From Caldimonas sp. (GTDB taxonomy: Bacteria > Pseudomonadota > Gammaproteobacteria > Burkholderiales > Burkholderiaceae_C), in NCBI GenBank assembly GCA_030150305.1, contig JASLGD010000642.1, positions 1 to 7,943 of the forward strand: DNA of 7,943 nt, given 5' to 3'. Position 1 is the stretch's first letter. Every line of letters starts with the position of its first letter. Positions 1 through 6,451 of the stretch are shown here, in pieces. A program made the position numbers and the translations under genes. Below the pieces are notes generated by a model that saw only the letters and a program-made list of their open reading frames with translations, was not told the DNA's origin and did no database searches.

Positions 1-797
1 CCGATCACGCCTTCGACCATCGTCGTCGCGCGACCGGCGAGGCCGCCGCCGCCGGTGTTGGTGCTGTAGCCCGCGGTGTTGATGCCGCCGCTGCCGTTGG
101 TCGCGTTCGACGTCACCATCGCCCGCACCGGCACGCCCGCCTCGGTGCCGGCGCCGACGCCGACGCCGGTGCTCGTGCCGACGCCGGGTCCTTGCTTCAC
201 CTGCGCGAGCTGGACCGCGATCGGCGCGCCGTGCATCTCCTTCAGGTCGGCCGAGTTGGCGAGCAGGCCGATGCCGGCGACGCGCTGGCGGATGCCGATC
301 TCGCCCGGCGCCTTGCCTTCGACCGGATTGCGCGCCTCGGGAACCGGCGCTTCCTTGGTGTTCTCGGACCGCGGCAACGGATCGGGGCGCTTGGGCTTCG
401 GCGGCTCGGGGCGCTTGTCGTTGATCGCGACCTTCTGCTCGACCGCGGGAGCCTTCGGAATCTCCACCTTCGGCTTCACCGCCGGTGGCGGCGGCGGCTT
501 CGGCTTGGGGGGCTCCTGCTGCAGGATCAGCTTGGCCATCGCGATCGGCACGGCAGGCGCGACCTTGGGGTCGGGCTTCCTCACCGGCAGCCACGGCATC
601 AGCAGAAAGAAGATCGCGCACGAGATGAGGACGCGCTCGGCGATCTTGCGGAAGCGCGCATCGTCGTCGGCCGCCGACGACCACGGCATCGTGCGCTTGC
701 GGAACGACACCTTGCCGCGCTTGCGCGAGCTCTTGCGGCCGTCGTCGACCGGGTCGTGACGGCTGCTGTGCATCGAGACGCGCCCTGACGATGCCAT
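1..797 (-). CDS. TonB/AgmX-like trans-periplasmic protein, N-terminal part (3' end outside the window)
   Basis: The minus-strand frame is open from ATG 797 to the left edge, giving 265 visible codons. ATG 773 (residue 9) is an alternative start; 797 is preferred because it lies 11 bases after the previous stop with GAGG upstream. Residues 1-52 are cytoplasmic and basic (RKSSRKRGKVSFRKR, 21-35). One TM helix follows at about 55-71 (VLISCAIFFLLMPWL). A TonB-like Pro/Lys-rich region (95-142, with PPKPKPPPPP and EPPKPKRPDP) can span the periplasm. Further on are IGLLANSADLKEMHG (176-190), a Gly/Thr/Val low-complexity run (204-224), and TGGGGLAGRATTMVEG (248-263), the segment that leads toward the C-terminal domain in AgmX/PglI-type proteins as I remember them. 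The C-terminal domain itself is not in the window. Role by context: couples the proton motor to the outer-membrane lipoproteins. The Zn-ribbon, GYF or FHA domains of Myxococcus GltJ/GltG are absent from this short N-terminus. A plain TonB or TolA is the alternative. Confidence 0.85.
   Translation of the reverse strand, partial: MASSGRVSMHSSRHDPVDDGRKSSRKRGKVSFRKRTMPWSSAADDDARFRKIAERVLISCAIFFLLMPWLPVRKPDPKVAPAVPIAMAKLILQQEPPKPKPPPPPAVKPKVEIPKAPAVEQKVAINDKRPEPPKPKRPDPLPRSENTKEAPVPEARNPVEGKAPGEIGIRQRVAGIGLLANSADLKEMHGAPIAVQLAQVKQGPGVGTSTGVGVGAGTEAGVPVRAMVTSNATNGSGGINTAGYSTNTGGGGLAGRATTMVEGVI
150..188. repeat. Low-complexity GCC/GAC-rich stretch in the TonB/AgmX-like gene
   Basis: Repeated gccgac and gccggt units encode, on the minus strand, a flexible run of alternating Gly with Val, Thr, Ser and Ala. 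The run lies after the Pro-rich rod and before the conserved Gly-rich block, and probably acts as a linker. Confidence 0.4.
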
Positions 798-808
798 CCG
801 CCCCGCCC

Positions 809-1306
809 TCACGGCTCGAACCTCTGGCGCACCGCGAACGAGACGTCGGTGTAGCCGGCGCGCGCCGCGCTCACCATCACCTTCTTGAGCAGGCGGTACG
901 GGATGTCCTTGTCGCCCATGATCGTGACGCGCTTGCTGTCGGCCTCGTTCTCCTTGCGGATCACTTCGCGCGACGCTTCGTATTCGAGCGCCGCCTTGAC
1001 CGGCTCGACGAGGTCGCCGTCGACCTTCATCGCGTCCGCGACGGTCGCGACGACCTTGCTCGCGACCAGAATCTCGTTGGCCGTGACGACGACGAGCACG
1101 GTCTCCTTCGGCGCCTTCTGCGACTTCGACTCGGGCAGCTTCACCGCGCGCGGGCTGGCGAGCGTCTCGACCGCGCCGGTATTCGACATCAGGAAGAAGA
1201 TGAGCAGCGTGAAGACGTCGATCAGCGATACCAGGTTCATGTCGACCTGGTTGTGGTCGCGGCTCTTGCGCTCTTTTCGCCGCTCTAAGGGGGTCAGGGG
1301 CTTCAT
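809..1306 (-). CDS. ExbD/TolR-family biopolymer transport protein, canonical Asp, 165 residues
   Basis: Second ExbD/TolR homolog. A highly charged cytoplasmic N-terminus (ERRKERKSRDHNQ, 8-20) leads into one TM helix (about 24-42) with the canonical NLVSLIDVFTLLIFFLM pattern. Asp30 is the residue that is protonated and released in ExbD and TolR. After the helix come a short linker with VKLPESKSQK and the periplasmic domain (67-165), ending in VTIMGDKDIPYRLLKKVM and ARAGYTDVSFAVRQRF, which match the usual ExbD fold. It should pair with the Asn-type neighbour and sit inside the TolQ-like ring; one Q-type plus two R-type genes is the layout of AglR-AglQ-AglS. ATG 1306 has GGAG about ten bases upstream, somewhat far, so the signal is moderate. 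The TGA stop is followed 11 bases later by the next start. Confidence 0.95.
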   Translation of the reverse strand: MKPLTPLERRKERKSRDHNQVDMNLVSLIDVFTLLIFFLMSNTGAVETLASPRAVKLPESKSQKAPKETVLVVVTANEILVASKVVATVADAMKVDGDLVEPVKAALEYEASREVIRKENEADSKRVTIMGDKDIPYRLLKKVMVSAARAGYTDVSFAVRQRFEP

Positions 1307-1321
1307 GGCGCCTGGGCTCCG

Positions 1322-1822
1322 TTACTGGCGGATGACCGGCGCGTCGCCGACCGAGATGTTCGGGAAGTAGTCGGTGACGATGAGCTCCTTGCCCTGCACC
1401 TGCTGGCCGGCGCGGACGGCGTCCATCACCTGCACCAGCGCCTCGTAGGGAATGCTGTCCTCGGCGAGCACGGACGCGTCGTCGTGCTGCGGGAACTTCT
1501 CCTTCAGCATCTTGATCGTGCCCGACAGCGTGTGCACGTCGGGGCCGCTCGCGATGTTCGGGATCGGATCGACGATCCGGCCGCCGTGCTTGTCGTTCAC
1601 CTCGACGAACTTCGAGCGCACGATCACCTCGAGCTTCAGCGGCTTGTTGGGGTCGAGGTTCTGGATCTTCTCGTTCGACTGCGCCGGCAGGCTGAGGTCG
1701 ATGACCGCGAGGTGCGTGAACACGGCGACCGACAGCAGGAACGGCACCAGCACCACGATCAGGTTGATGAACGCGGTGATCTCGAGGGCGGCCGGCGTCT
1801 TCTTCAGGCGACGTGCGGGCAT
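1322..1822 (-). CDS. ExbD/TolR-like protein, Asn variant, 166 residues
   Basis: Single-pass inner-membrane protein of the ExbD/TolR family. A short basic cytoplasmic N-terminus (MPARRLKK) is followed by a TM helix at about 16-38, then a periplasmic domain. That domain holds the family signature VLAEDSIPYEALVQVMDAVRA (118-138), matching the usual ExbD pattern of an acidic residue, a PY pair and a final amphipathic helix. The C-terminal end is extended by a DYFPNISVGDAP block (151-162). Aligning the helix ITAFINLIVVLVPFLL with the neighbour's LVSLIDVFTLLIFFLM places Asn20 where the essential proton-carrying Asp of ExbD/TolR belongs, and Pro27 inside the helix. It is therefore probably a structural or asymmetric partner rather than a proton carrier. 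I recall similar Asn-bearing ExbD proteins elsewhere, so this looks like a subfamily trait and not a random mutation. It has a good ribosome binding site (GGAGAG) and stops 15 bases before the next ExbD gene. Confidence 0.9.
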   Translation of the reverse strand: MPARRLKKTPAALEITAFINLIVVLVPFLLSVAVFTHLAVIDLSLPAQSNEKIQNLDPNKPLKLEVIVRSKFVEVNDKHGGRIVDPIPNIASGPDVHTLSGTIKMLKEKFPQHDDASVLAEDSIPYEALVQVMDAVRAGQQVQGKELIVTDYFPNISVGDAPVIRQ

Positions 1823-1867
1823 GTCAGGTCTCTCCGGGCCGATGCGTGCTGGCGGTGCGTCCCGCGC
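1823..1867. other. Longest intergenic gap, 45 bases
   Basis: This is the longest non-coding stretch in the window, between the TolQ-like and first ExbD-like genes. On the minus strand it ends with GGAGAG seven bases before ATG 1822, a good ribosome binding site. I see no hairpin followed by a T-run and no convincing promoter, so transcription probably runs straight through. Confidence 0.6.
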
Positions 1868-2524
1868 TCAGCCCTTCGACGCCGCGTGCTCGAGCTTGAG
1901 CCGCTGCACGACGTTGAGGAAGCTCATCTTGGCGGCCTCGAGGCCGTCGACGATCTCGCTCGTCTTGGCCTGCAGGAACGAGTGGATGAGCAGGAACGGG
2001 ATCGCGACCATCAGCGCGAACGCGGTGTTGTTCATCGCGATCGAGATCGACGCCGACAGCATCTCGGCTTTCTCGGCCGGGTTGACCTGCGCGACCGCGG
2101 TGAAGCCCTTGATCAGGCCGATGATGGTGCCGAGCAGGCCGACCAGCGTGATGACGTTGGCGAACGTCGCGATGTAGTGCGTGCGCTTCTCGAGGCGCGG
2201 CACGATCTCCATCATGCCCTCCTCCATCGCGGCGTCGAAGTCCTCGCGGCGGCCGGGGCTCTGCATGCGCGACAGGCCGTAGCTGACGATCTTGCCGACC
2301 GCGGCGTCCGAGTTGGTCGCGATGCTCTGCACGTCGCGCAGCTGCCCCTTCTGCAGGAGCGGCAGGATGTGCGCCCAGACCTTGCGGTTTTCGTTGCGCG
2401 CGCGGCTGAGAAAGATGAACCGCTCGACCGCGATCGTCACGCCGAGCGCCATGATCAGCGCGCTCGGGTAGATGAACAGGCCGCAGTCCTGGAAGAACTT
2501 GATGACTGTGCTGAGGGGATCCAT
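1868..2524 (-). CDS. MotA/TolQ/ExbB-family proton channel protein, 218 residues
   Basis: This is the stator-type inner-membrane subunit that, with ExbD/TolR partners, lets protons through and converts the gradient into movement. Length and layout fit the family: a short N-terminus, TM1 at about 14-40, a cytoplasmic domain at 41-115, TM2 at about 117-141 and TM3 at about 162-186, with a cytoplasmic helix at the end. TM2 carries the family glycine motif LVGLLGTIIGLIKGF (127-141) with Thr133. TM3 has MNNTAFALMVAIP (164-176) with Thr167. These are the positions of the polar channel residues known in TolQ and ExbB. The unusual MNNT wording and the cytoplasmic SYGLSRM / EEGMMEIVPRLEKR segments favour the AglR-like/Glt-associated branch over true TolQ or ExbB; that subfamily call is from memory. 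ATG 2524 has GGAG six bases upstream. The gene sits 30 bases after the small exported protein and 45 bases before the two ExbD-like genes. Confidence 0.95.
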   Translation of the reverse strand: MDPLSTVIKFFQDCGLFIYPSALIMALGVTIAVERFIFLSRARNENRKVWAHILPLLQKGQLRDVQSIATNSDAAVGKIVSYGLSRMQSPGRREDFDAAMEEGMMEIVPRLEKRTHYIATFANVITLVGLLGTIIGLIKGFTAVAQVNPAEKAEMLSASISIAMNNTAFALMVAIPFLLIHSFLQAKTSEIVDGLEAAKMSFLNVVQRLKLEHAASKG

Positions 2525-2554
2525 GGCTGACTCCGAGACGTGGTGCGGTGACGG

Positions 2555-2929
2555 TTACTTGGAAGGCGCGGCCGCGGCCTGCGCCGCGTCCTTCTGCTGC
2601 TGCACGGCCTGCGCGTCGTAGCGCGTCTGGCGGCGGAAGACTTCGCGATCGACCGGCGAGAGCGCCTCGTCGAGGACGCTGACGAGCGGTCGCCCGCTCA
2701 GGTCGCCGGCGCCGGGCTTCTTCCACGGCACGATGTACGTGACCTTGGGCAGCTCGCGGTTGCCGATGATCTGGCTGCGGTCGAGGTCGGCCTGGTCGGG
2801 CGTCGGCAGCGCAGGCTGCGGCTCCTTCGCCGCCGGCTGCGCCTTCTTGTTCTGCGCCGCGGCGGGCACGGCCGCCAGCGCGCACGCCGCTGCGACAGCG
2901 CCGGCGACGAGGATGCGTTGGACGTTCAT
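2555..2929 (-). CDS. Small exported protein of unknown function, 124 residues
   Basis: The frame could begin 21 codons earlier at 2992, but ATG 2929 is the better start. It has AGGAG five bases upstream, makes the ATGA overlap with the previous gene, and directly yields a signal peptide (MNVQRILVAG, Ala-rich core, VPAAAQ) with likely cleavage after Ala25. The mature protein is about 99 residues. A Lys/Pro/Ala-rich linker (27-48) leads to a compact, probably structured core with the motif RSQIIGNRELPKVTYIVPWK (51-70) and then LSGRPLVSVLDEALSPVDREVFRR (77-100). The end is a Gln/Ala-rich helix (107-123). No Cys, lipobox or membrane segment follows the signal peptide, so the mature form should be free in the periplasm. 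I do not recognise a named family. Its place between the TPR lipoproteins and the motor genes suggests a dedicated part of the same machine, perhaps a periplasmic adaptor; this is inference from context only. Confidence 0.88.
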   Translation of the reverse strand: MNVQRILVAGAVAAACALAAVPAAAQNKKAQPAAKEPQPALPTPDQADLDRSQIIGNRELPKVTYIVPWKKPGAGDLSGRPLVSVLDEALSPVDREVFRRQTRYDAQAVQQQKDAAQAAAAPSK

Positions 2930-3627
2930 GACTTCTCCTGACGACTGACCGTGATCGGCCCGGGCTTGCGGTTCTTCAGGTCGGCGACCCACTTGCTGAC
3001 GGTCGGGTCGCCGTTCGGAAACAGGGAAAGATAGCGCGCGTACTGCTCCAGCGCGCGTTGCGTGTCACCTAGATACAAGTCATACAGGATGCCCAGATTC
3101 AGCACCGCCGCCGCATAGCCGGGATCCTGCGCGATGGCGCGCTGGTAGGCGTCGCGCGCCTTCGCGAACTGGCCCTGCTGGCGGTACGCGATGCCGAGCT
3201 GGTTGAGGTAGATCGGCTGCCGCGGGCTCAACTTGACCGCCATCTCGAGCTCGCGCACGGAATCGTCGAGCTTGCCCGCCTGTCGGTAGATCACGCCGAG
3301 GTTGGCATGGGGGCCGCCGAGCTCGGGGCTGGCCTGCGCGATCGCGCGGTACGCGCGCTCGGCCTCGTCGACGCGGCCGCTGCGCAGCGCGCGGCTGGCA
3401 TCGTCGAAGGCGCGCTGCGTCGCCGGATTGACGGGGGTGTCGTAGACGGGAGGCGGCGGGCGCACCGGAGCGGCAGGCGGCGCCGACGCGGAGCTCGACG
3501 TGCCGCCGCCCGAGGAGACGGCGCTCTTCATCGCACTCATGCCGTCGCTGACGGTCGAGCAGCCGGCGGCTGCAAGCGCGATCGCCGCGACGGCGGCGCG
3601 CAACGAAAGGTGGCTAGCGGATCGCAT
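2926..3627 (-). CDS. TPR lipoprotein, 233 residues
   Basis: Start ATG at 3627 overlaps the end of the upstream gene by 14 bases and has a G-rich GAGGGGG sequence just upstream. Residues 1-22 are a signal peptide with a hydrophobic Ala/Val/Ile/Leu core ending AAAGC; Cys23 followed by Ser24 is the probable lipidated Cys, although Ala rather than Leu stands at -3. A Ser/Gly/Pro linker (39-66) comes next. Four well-formed TPR units cover about 72-103, 104-137, 138-171 and 172-206, with classic motifs such as ANLGVIYRQAGKLDDSVRELEMAV, NQLGIAYRQQGQFAKARDAYQRAI and LNLGILYDLYLGDTQRALEQY; Pro or an acidic residue closes each repeat. The tail (207-233) is short and basic. It probably sits in the outer membrane facing the periplasm and binds a partner through its TPR groove. 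It recalls the TPR proteins accompanying TolQR-type motors (CpoB/YbgF in Tol-Pal, GltE/AglT in Glt systems), but it has no CpoB coiled-coil N-terminus. Its TGA stop overlaps the next start as ATGA. Confidence 0.92.
   Translation of the reverse strand: MRSASHLSLRAAVAAIALAAAGCSTVSDGMSAMKSAVSSGGGTSSSASAPPAAPVRPPPPVYDTPVNPATQRAFDDASRALRSGRVDEAERAYRAIAQASPELGGPHANLGVIYRQAGKLDDSVRELEMAVKLSPRQPIYLNQLGIAYRQQGQFAKARDAYQRAIAQDPGYAAAVLNLGILYDLYLGDTQRALEQYARYLSLFPNGDPTVSKWVADLKNRKPGPITVSRQEKS
2935..2939 (-). promoter_or_regulatory. Ribosome binding site that fixes the start of the small exported protein
   Basis: AGGAG on the minus strand, five bases before ATG 2929. It lies within the last codons of the TPR lipoprotein gene. 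It decides for start 2929 over the upstream in-frame ATG at 2992, which would put a charged, non-signal-like stretch before the signal peptide. Confidence 0.75.
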
Positions 3628-6451
3628 CGACGACCCCCTCGCTGATCTCGGTTTTGCCGTAGCGGACCGGGCGCAGCTCGCGCAACGCGTCGAAGCTGCT
3701 CTTGACCCACTTGTCGTACACGCCGCTCGCGGCGCGCTTGGCGTTGAGCTCGTGCAGCTCGATCGCCTTCTCCTCGAACGGGAACGCCTGCTCCTCGAGC
3801 AGCACGTTGTACTGGTCGAGCTCGGGCTTGCTGAGCTTCTTCGGCCGCTCGGACGTCATCAGCGCCTTGCCGAAGTCGCGGTACACCGTCGCGATGCGGT
3901 ACGTTGCCGCCGTCGTCACGTCGGCGACACCGTACTCGGCAGCGACCGAGTAGGCCCTGAGCGCGAGCTCCATCTTCTCCTTCTTGAGCTTGAGCTTGAG
4001 CTGCAACGGCTCGACGAGCTGGACGCTGCGAAAGTCGGCCGCGACCGGCTCGGCCATCGCCAGCGCCGCGCTCGCGGCGAGGTAGCGCGTGCGGTCGGTG
4101 CGCGCGGCGCCGCCGGCCTGGTCGGCGCTGAAGATCTCGCGCATCAGCGCGGCCTCCTTCGCCGGGTTGCCGCTGTCGCGCGCGATCACCGCGATCCGGT
4201 AGCGCGCCTCGACCTGCGCTTCGAGGCTCGGCGGATTGAGCGCGAGGTAGCGCTCGTAGGCGCGCGCCGCGGCCGGCTTCGAGTTGGCCTTGTCGTACAG
4301 CTCGGCGGCCTGCCAGAGGGCGTCGCGCGCGACCTTCGGATCCTTGCTCGCCGCCGCGATGCGCTCGAACTCGGCCGCCTCGTTGGCGAACATCCCCTTC
4401 TCGTGGTACGCGACCGCGAGCTTCTTGCCGACCTCGGGCTGCAGCGCGTGGTTCGGGAAGCGCCGGCGGAACTCCTCGAGCGTCTTGATCGCGCCGTCCC
4501 AGTCCTTGATCGCGATCTGCGCCGCGGCCTGGTCGTACTGCGCGCTTGCGGCCACGGCCGAGTTCGCCGACGCGACCGCGCCGACGCGCGCGAACGCCTC
4601 GACCGCCTCTTTCTGCTTGCCGCCCGCGCGCGCGACCTCGGCCTGCTTGTAGATCGCCGCCGCCTGCCGCTCGACGAGGTCGGCGCGCGCCGGATCCTTC
4701 TCCGGCGTCAGCTTGATCGCCTCGGCGAACGCCTTCTCGGAGATCCCGTACTGGTGGCGATCGAACGACGAATACGCGATCACCGTCCAGGCGACGCGAC
4801 GCTGCGCGTCGGCCGCGGGCGGCTTCAGCTCGACGACGCGCTGCGCGACCGCGCCCGCCTGCTCGGCGTCCTTGAGCGCATAGAGCTTCTCTGCGGCGTC
4901 GGTGAGGACGAGGCCGTTGCGGCTGTCGTTCGGGAACGCCTGCGCGAACTTGAGCGCGCTCACGACGGTCGCGCGCTGCAGCCCGGGTTGCTCGGCGGGC
5001 GAAGCAGCCTTGAGCAGCCGAGCGTAGCTGAGCAGCGCGCCGTAGCCGGCCTCGGCAGCGCGCGCGAAGCCGGTGCTGCCGTAGGCGACCTTCTCGTACT
5101 CGGTCGCGGCCTCGGCGAAGCGGCCGTTCTCGAACAGCAGCTCGGCGAGCAGGAAGTTGCTCTCGGCCGCCTTCGGATCGTTCGGGAACGACGCCAGGTA
5201 CTCGCGGTACCAGCGCACCGCCTCCGCCGAGTCGGTGCTCGACTTCGTCTTCTGCGCCATCGCGTGGTAGTGGCGCGCGAGCTCGGCGAGGCGCGTCTTG
5301 ACGAGCGGCTGCGCCTTCTCCCAGCCGTCCGGATTGACGCGGCGGAACTCGCTCGTCCGGCCGTAGCGCGCGACGTATTCCTTGCGCGCCTCGATCGCCT
5401 GGTTGGTGAAGCCGTTCTTCTCGTAGATCTCGATGACCTTGGCCTGCATCACCGGCGCCTGCGCGTGCAGCGGGTTGTTGCGCGCGAAGCCGTTGAACGC
5501 GTCGGCGGCGTCCTTGCTGCGCTCCTGCTTGATGTAGAGGTCGGCGAGCTGCTCGTAGACGCGGAACTCGTAGGTCTTGCGCGCCGGCGTCGTCATGAAG
5601 GGCGGGATCGACTCGGCGCCCTTCAGGTTGGCGAGGCTGATGCTGACGACGCGGAAGGTGTCCTCGACGAGCTCGCGGTCGGCGCGCGAAAGGCCGGCGA
5701 GCGACTCGAGCGCCAGCTCGCCGTCGCGGCCCGCGATCTTCAGGTCGAGCACGCCGAAGAACGACTTCAGCGCATCGTCGAGGCGACCCTGCTTGTAGAG
5801 CGACCAGCCGAGCATGTAGAGCGAGCGGTCCTGGTACGGGCTCGCGTCGGGCGACGCGAGGACGACCGAGAACGCCTTCTCGGCGCCTTCGTAGTTCTTC
5901 GCGGTGAAGAGCAGCTCGCCGCGGCGGAACTGCGCCTCGCTCGCGTAGCGCGTCCCGGGGTACTCGCGGACCATGCGGTCGAGCGTCTTCTGCGCCGTCT
6001 CGAGGTCGCCGCTCTGCTCGTACGCGCGCGCCATCTGGTAGAGGACGCGGTCGTTGTTCGGGTCCTTCGGAAAGTTCTTCAGGTACTCCTGGTAGCGCGC
6101 GATCGCCGCCTTGTAGTCGGGCGCCGCGACCTTGCCGGTGTTGCTGTCGGTGTCGGCGCTGTCCATCTCGAGGTCGCCGAGGCGGCGCATCGCCTCCGAG
6201 CGCTGCGGCGCCGCGGGAGCGATGTCGAGAAACTTGCGGTACGCCTCGATCGCCTTCTTCTCGTCGACGGCGGCGACGTCCTCCTTGTCGACCGCGACCT
6301 TGCGGTTGGCGAGCGTCCTCAGCGTCGGCTCGTTGTCCGGCGTGCTGCCGCCGCGGCGGAACATCGAGCAGCCGCCGAGCGCGAACGCCGCCGCGAGCGC
6401 GACGGCGACGAGCGCGGCGCCGCGCCTACTCCGGCTTCGCCGAGGCAGCAT
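3614..6451 (-). CDS. TPR-repeat outer-membrane lipoprotein, 945 residues
   Basis: Start ATG at 6451 is preceded by AGGA eight bases upstream (plus strand 6460-6463). Residues 1-27 form a lipoprotein signal: a very basic start (RRSRSRR), a hydrophobic Ala/Val/Leu core, then LGGC with the lipidated Cys at 28 and Ser at 29, which favours the outer membrane. Residues 60-760 carry many TPR-like helical pairs of the BamD/YfgC-like style. Clear units include YRKFLDIAP (71-79), YQEYLKNFPKDP (120-131), YQMARAYEQSGDLETAQ (138-154), RRGELLFTAKNYEGAEKAF (176-194), MLGWSLYKQGRLDDALKSFF (213-232), WYREYLASFPNDP (414-426) and AYERYLALNP (731-740). The C-terminal 125 residues differ: a charged helix (LKLKLKKEKMEL, 818-829), then an acidic EEQAFPFEEKAIELHELN block (886-903) and KWVKSSFDALRELRPVRY (914-931), which looks like a conserved terminal domain. 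The gene overlaps the previous one by 26 bases and the next by 14. Likely role: periplasm-facing scaffold anchored in the outer membrane, comparable to the GltD/GltE TPR proteins of Glt-like systems. The family is confident; the exact equivalence is not. Confidence 0.9.
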   Translation of the reverse strand: MLPRRSRSRRGAALVAVALAAAFALGGCSMFRRGGSTPDNEPTLRTLANRKVAVDKEDVAAVDEKKAIEAYRKFLDIAPAAPQRSEAMRRLGDLEMDSADTDSNTGKVAAPDYKAAIARYQEYLKNFPKDPNNDRVLYQMARAYEQSGDLETAQKTLDRMVREYPGTRYASEAQFRRGELLFTAKNYEGAEKAFSVVLASPDASPYQDRSLYMLGWSLYKQGRLDDALKSFFGVLDLKIAGRDGELALESLAGLSRADRELVEDTFRVVSISLANLKGAESIPPFMTTPARKTYEFRVYEQLADLYIKQERSKDAADAFNGFARNNPLHAQAPVMQAKVIEIYEKNGFTNQAIEARKEYVARYGRTSEFRRVNPDGWEKAQPLVKTRLAELARHYHAMAQKTKSSTDSAEAVRWYREYLASFPNDPKAAESNFLLAELLFENGRFAEAATEYEKVAYGSTGFARAAEAGYGALLSYARLLKAASPAEQPGLQRATVVSALKFAQAFPNDSRNGLVLTDAAEKLYALKDAEQAGAVAQRVVELKPPAADAQRRVAWTVIAYSSFDRHQYGISEKAFAEAIKLTPEKDPARADLVERQAAAIYKQAEVARAGGKQKEAVEAFARVGAVASANSAVAASAQYDQAAAQIAIKDWDGAIKTLEEFRRRFPNHALQPEVGKKLAVAYHEKGMFANEAAEFERIAAASKDPKVARDALWQAAELYDKANSKPAAARAYERYLALNPPSLEAQVEARYRIAVIARDSGNPAKEAALMREIFSADQAGGAARTDRTRYLAASAALAMAEPVAADFRSVQLVEPLQLKLKLKKEKMELALRAYSVAAEYGVADVTTAATYRIATVYRDFGKALMTSERPKKLSKPELDQYNVLLEEQAFPFEEKAIELHELNAKRAASGVYDKWVKSSFDALRELRPVRYGKTEISEGVVDAIR

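Noticed and set aside
809..2524. Assignment as a classical tolQ-tolR-tolA (Tol-Pal) operon
   Set aside because: There are two TolR-like genes, no TolB or Pal, and several long TPR lipoproteins, and the TolQ-like sequence has an unusual TM3 (MNNT).
1484..2530. A 348-codon plus-strand frame opposite the TolQ-like and first ExbD-like genes
   Set aside because: Low-complexity Arg/Asp/His/Leu composition, and it runs across two recognisable membrane-protein genes on the other strand. It is a GC-driven shadow.
1824..2885. A 353-codon minus-strand frame overlapping the TolQ-like gene and the small exported protein
   Set aside because: It is out of frame with both well-supported genes, its product is Arg/Gly/Ala/Pro-rich, and it has no good ribosome binding site.
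6426..6451. The two large TPR genes as one gene split by a frameshift
   Set aside because: The second gene begins at the junction with a complete lipoprotein signal (basic start, hydrophobic core, LGGC) and its own AGGA site, which a split gene would not have.
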